This document shows, piece after piece, positions 4,134-5,061 of a stretch of 5,061 nt of DNA. The stretch is from the NCBI GenBank assembly GCA_020852775.1, contig JADZAD010000201.1, forward strand, positions 1 to 5,061, in the 5' to 3' direction. This stretch comes from Anaerolineae bacterium (GTDB taxonomy: Bacteria; Chloroflexota; Anaerolineae; Aggregatilineales; UBA3940). Numbering within the stretch: the first letter of the stretch is position 1; the number at the start of each line of letters is the position of its first letter. The notes under the pieces were generated by a model. That model ran no database searches and was not told the DNA's origin. It saw nothing but the letters and a program-made list of their open reading frames with translations. A program made the position numbers and the translations under genes.

Positions 4134-5061
4134 AGGGGGTCTCGGTGGGCATCCCGGGGGCTTCAGGATTGGTGATGAATACGTCAAAGGGTCCGGTTGT
4201 CACGGAGATGTTGCGCAGCAGAACGACATACCGCCCTTCCACGGGCAGTTCGATGCGATCCAGCACTGGATTCTGGCCGACCACATCGTCACGGCTGATC
4301 AGCGGATAGCCGTCGGGGGCAAACAGATCAAAAGCGAGGTCCAGCCCGGTATCTCCGGTGGCGTGGGCATCTACGCCGATCAGTTCACCAGCCCGGCCAT
4401 CGAAGATAAACGCTATGACGGTTCCCGGCCCAACGACCTCTCCCTCGTAACCCGCGCGCCCGGGTCTGACGATGCCACCAATGGCGAGGTCGGCCTGCGA
4501 GATCGGGCGGATCAGGTAGTCCAGCGTGCCAGTCTCGCCAATCGTTGCAAACTCAACCTGGTAAGTGCCACTGACGGGCAACTGTACCGAGGTCATCTGT
4601 TCGGGTGCGTCCACACCAAAGCTGTTCACCGAAACCAGCAGATTGCCGTAAGGATCATACAGCGACATCACGATATCAACAGAGGGCGTCAGTGGCCTTG
4701 CCTCGATACGTACCGCATCGAGCGCTCGACCCTCGAAAGTTGTCCAGTTACTGCGTCGCGGACTGCCCTGTACGCCGATCTCCGTGCGTGTACCAATAAC
4801 CGCTTCCCCTGCGCCGGTGGAGGGAGCGACACGAAGGGCGTAGTCGCCAATACCTTCGTCGTAATTGCTCAACACAACGGTATAGGTACCCGACTGGGAC
4901 GGCATGAAGTTCCACAGGGCAGGGTCGCTGCCCAGATTGTCGTCACGCGCCGTCAGAAGCTGCCCGTCGGGCGCATAAAGCTCAAAGAGCAGGTCGAGCC
5001 CGGCTACCAGCGCCTGCGCCGTCAGGTCAATGCGCTGTCCGCGCTCAAGCGGCAGCCGATA
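4132..5061 (-). CDS. Extracytoplasmic protein of three PPC-like beta-sandwich repeats, N-terminus outside window
   Basis: The frame is open from the window edge at 5061 to a TGA at 4134-4132, giving the last 309 residues. The ATG at 4905 is internal, since clear repeat sequence precedes it. Three repeats resemble the bacterial pre-peptidase C-terminal (PPC) domain: residues 1-78 (LDLLFELYAPDG, then ARDDN, then SGTYTVVLSNYDEGIGDYALRV), about 93-186 (VDIVMSLYDPYGNLL, VSGTYQVEF) and about 195-297 (LDLAFDLFAPDGYPLISRDD, VEGRYVVLLRN). The repeated Y/FxPDG-L-SRDD loops suit calcium or carbohydrate-type surfaces, though this is inference. PPC domains occur at the C-termini of secreted proteases and other surface proteins. 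No catalytic domain is in view, so any enzyme part would lie upstream. The protein ends in a short Pro/Thr-rich tail with no sorting signal. It is convergent with rplY. Confidence 0.8.
   Translation of the reverse strand, partial: YRLPLERGQRIDLTAQALVAGLDLLFELYAPDGQLLTARDDNLGSDPALWNFMPSQSGTYTVVLSNYDEGIGDYALRVAPSTGAGEAVIGTRTEIGVQGSPRRSNWTTFEGRALDAVRIEARPLTPSVDIVMSLYDPYGNLLVSVNSFGVDAPEQMTSVQLPVSGTYQVEFATIGETGTLDYLIRPISQADLAIGGIVRPGRAGYEGEVVGPGTVIAFIFDGRAGELIGVDAHATGDTGLDLAFDLFAPDGYPLISRDDVVGQNPVLDRIELPVEGRYVVLLRNISVTTGPFDVFITNPEAPGMPTETP

Noticed and set aside
4132..4905. Taking the ATG at 4905 as the start of the PPC-repeat gene
   Set aside because: The frame stays open to the window edge, and the 52 upstream codons encode the first half of a PPC-like repeat.

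Overview
The window holds five protein genes and one long, structured intergenic region. It looks like moderately GC-rich bacterial chromosome. The mix of a Big_5/PD40 surface propeller protein, a PPC-repeat surface protein, a DUF318 permease paired with a DUF1980/TIGR03943 subunit and a two-domain Ctc/TL5-type L25 would fit Chloroflexota (Anaerolineae-like). That placement is an inference from protein style, not a marker-gene result. No mobile element, tRNA, rRNA or CRISPR array is visible.

Layout. (1) A tight minus-strand operon runs from 3042 down past base 1. In transcription order it encodes a DUF318/ArsP_1-type permease (3042-2113), a TIGR03943/DUF1980 (YcgQ-like) membrane subunit with a histidine-rich loop (2108-1338), and a membrane-anchored Big_5 plus PD40 beta-propeller protein (1329-1, cut by the window edge). 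The gaps are 4 and 8 bases, so the three genes are probably co-transcribed. The first two are a known family pair thought to form an export or metal-related membrane complex; the propeller is a plausible extracytoplasmic partner. (2) The 388-base intergenic region 3043-3430 separates this operon from the divergent L25 gene. It carries a candidate minus-strand promoter with a perfect 7-bp-arm dyad next to it, a near-consensus plus-strand sigma70-type promoter (TTGACG-N17-TAAAAT), and a roughly 220-base L25 leader. (3) The plus-strand gene at 3431-4069 encodes ribosomal protein L25 (rplY/ctc) and is followed by a strong intrinsic terminator. (4) A convergent minus-strand gene (5061-4132, N-terminus outside the window) encodes an extracytoplasmic protein made of three PPC-like repeats.

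The most unusual part is the L25 leader. One strand segment (3294-3305) can pair with either of two identical CTGTGCGA copies, giving mutually exclusive helices. A terminator-like hairpin follows with a possible antiterminator pairing, and then a tandem pair of near-identical GGGG-N6-TCCCC hairpins that can refold into one larger structure. This has the architecture of a cis-regulatory attenuator, and I do not recognise it as a named riboswitch class. All pairings were read by eye; no folding program or covariation test was run.
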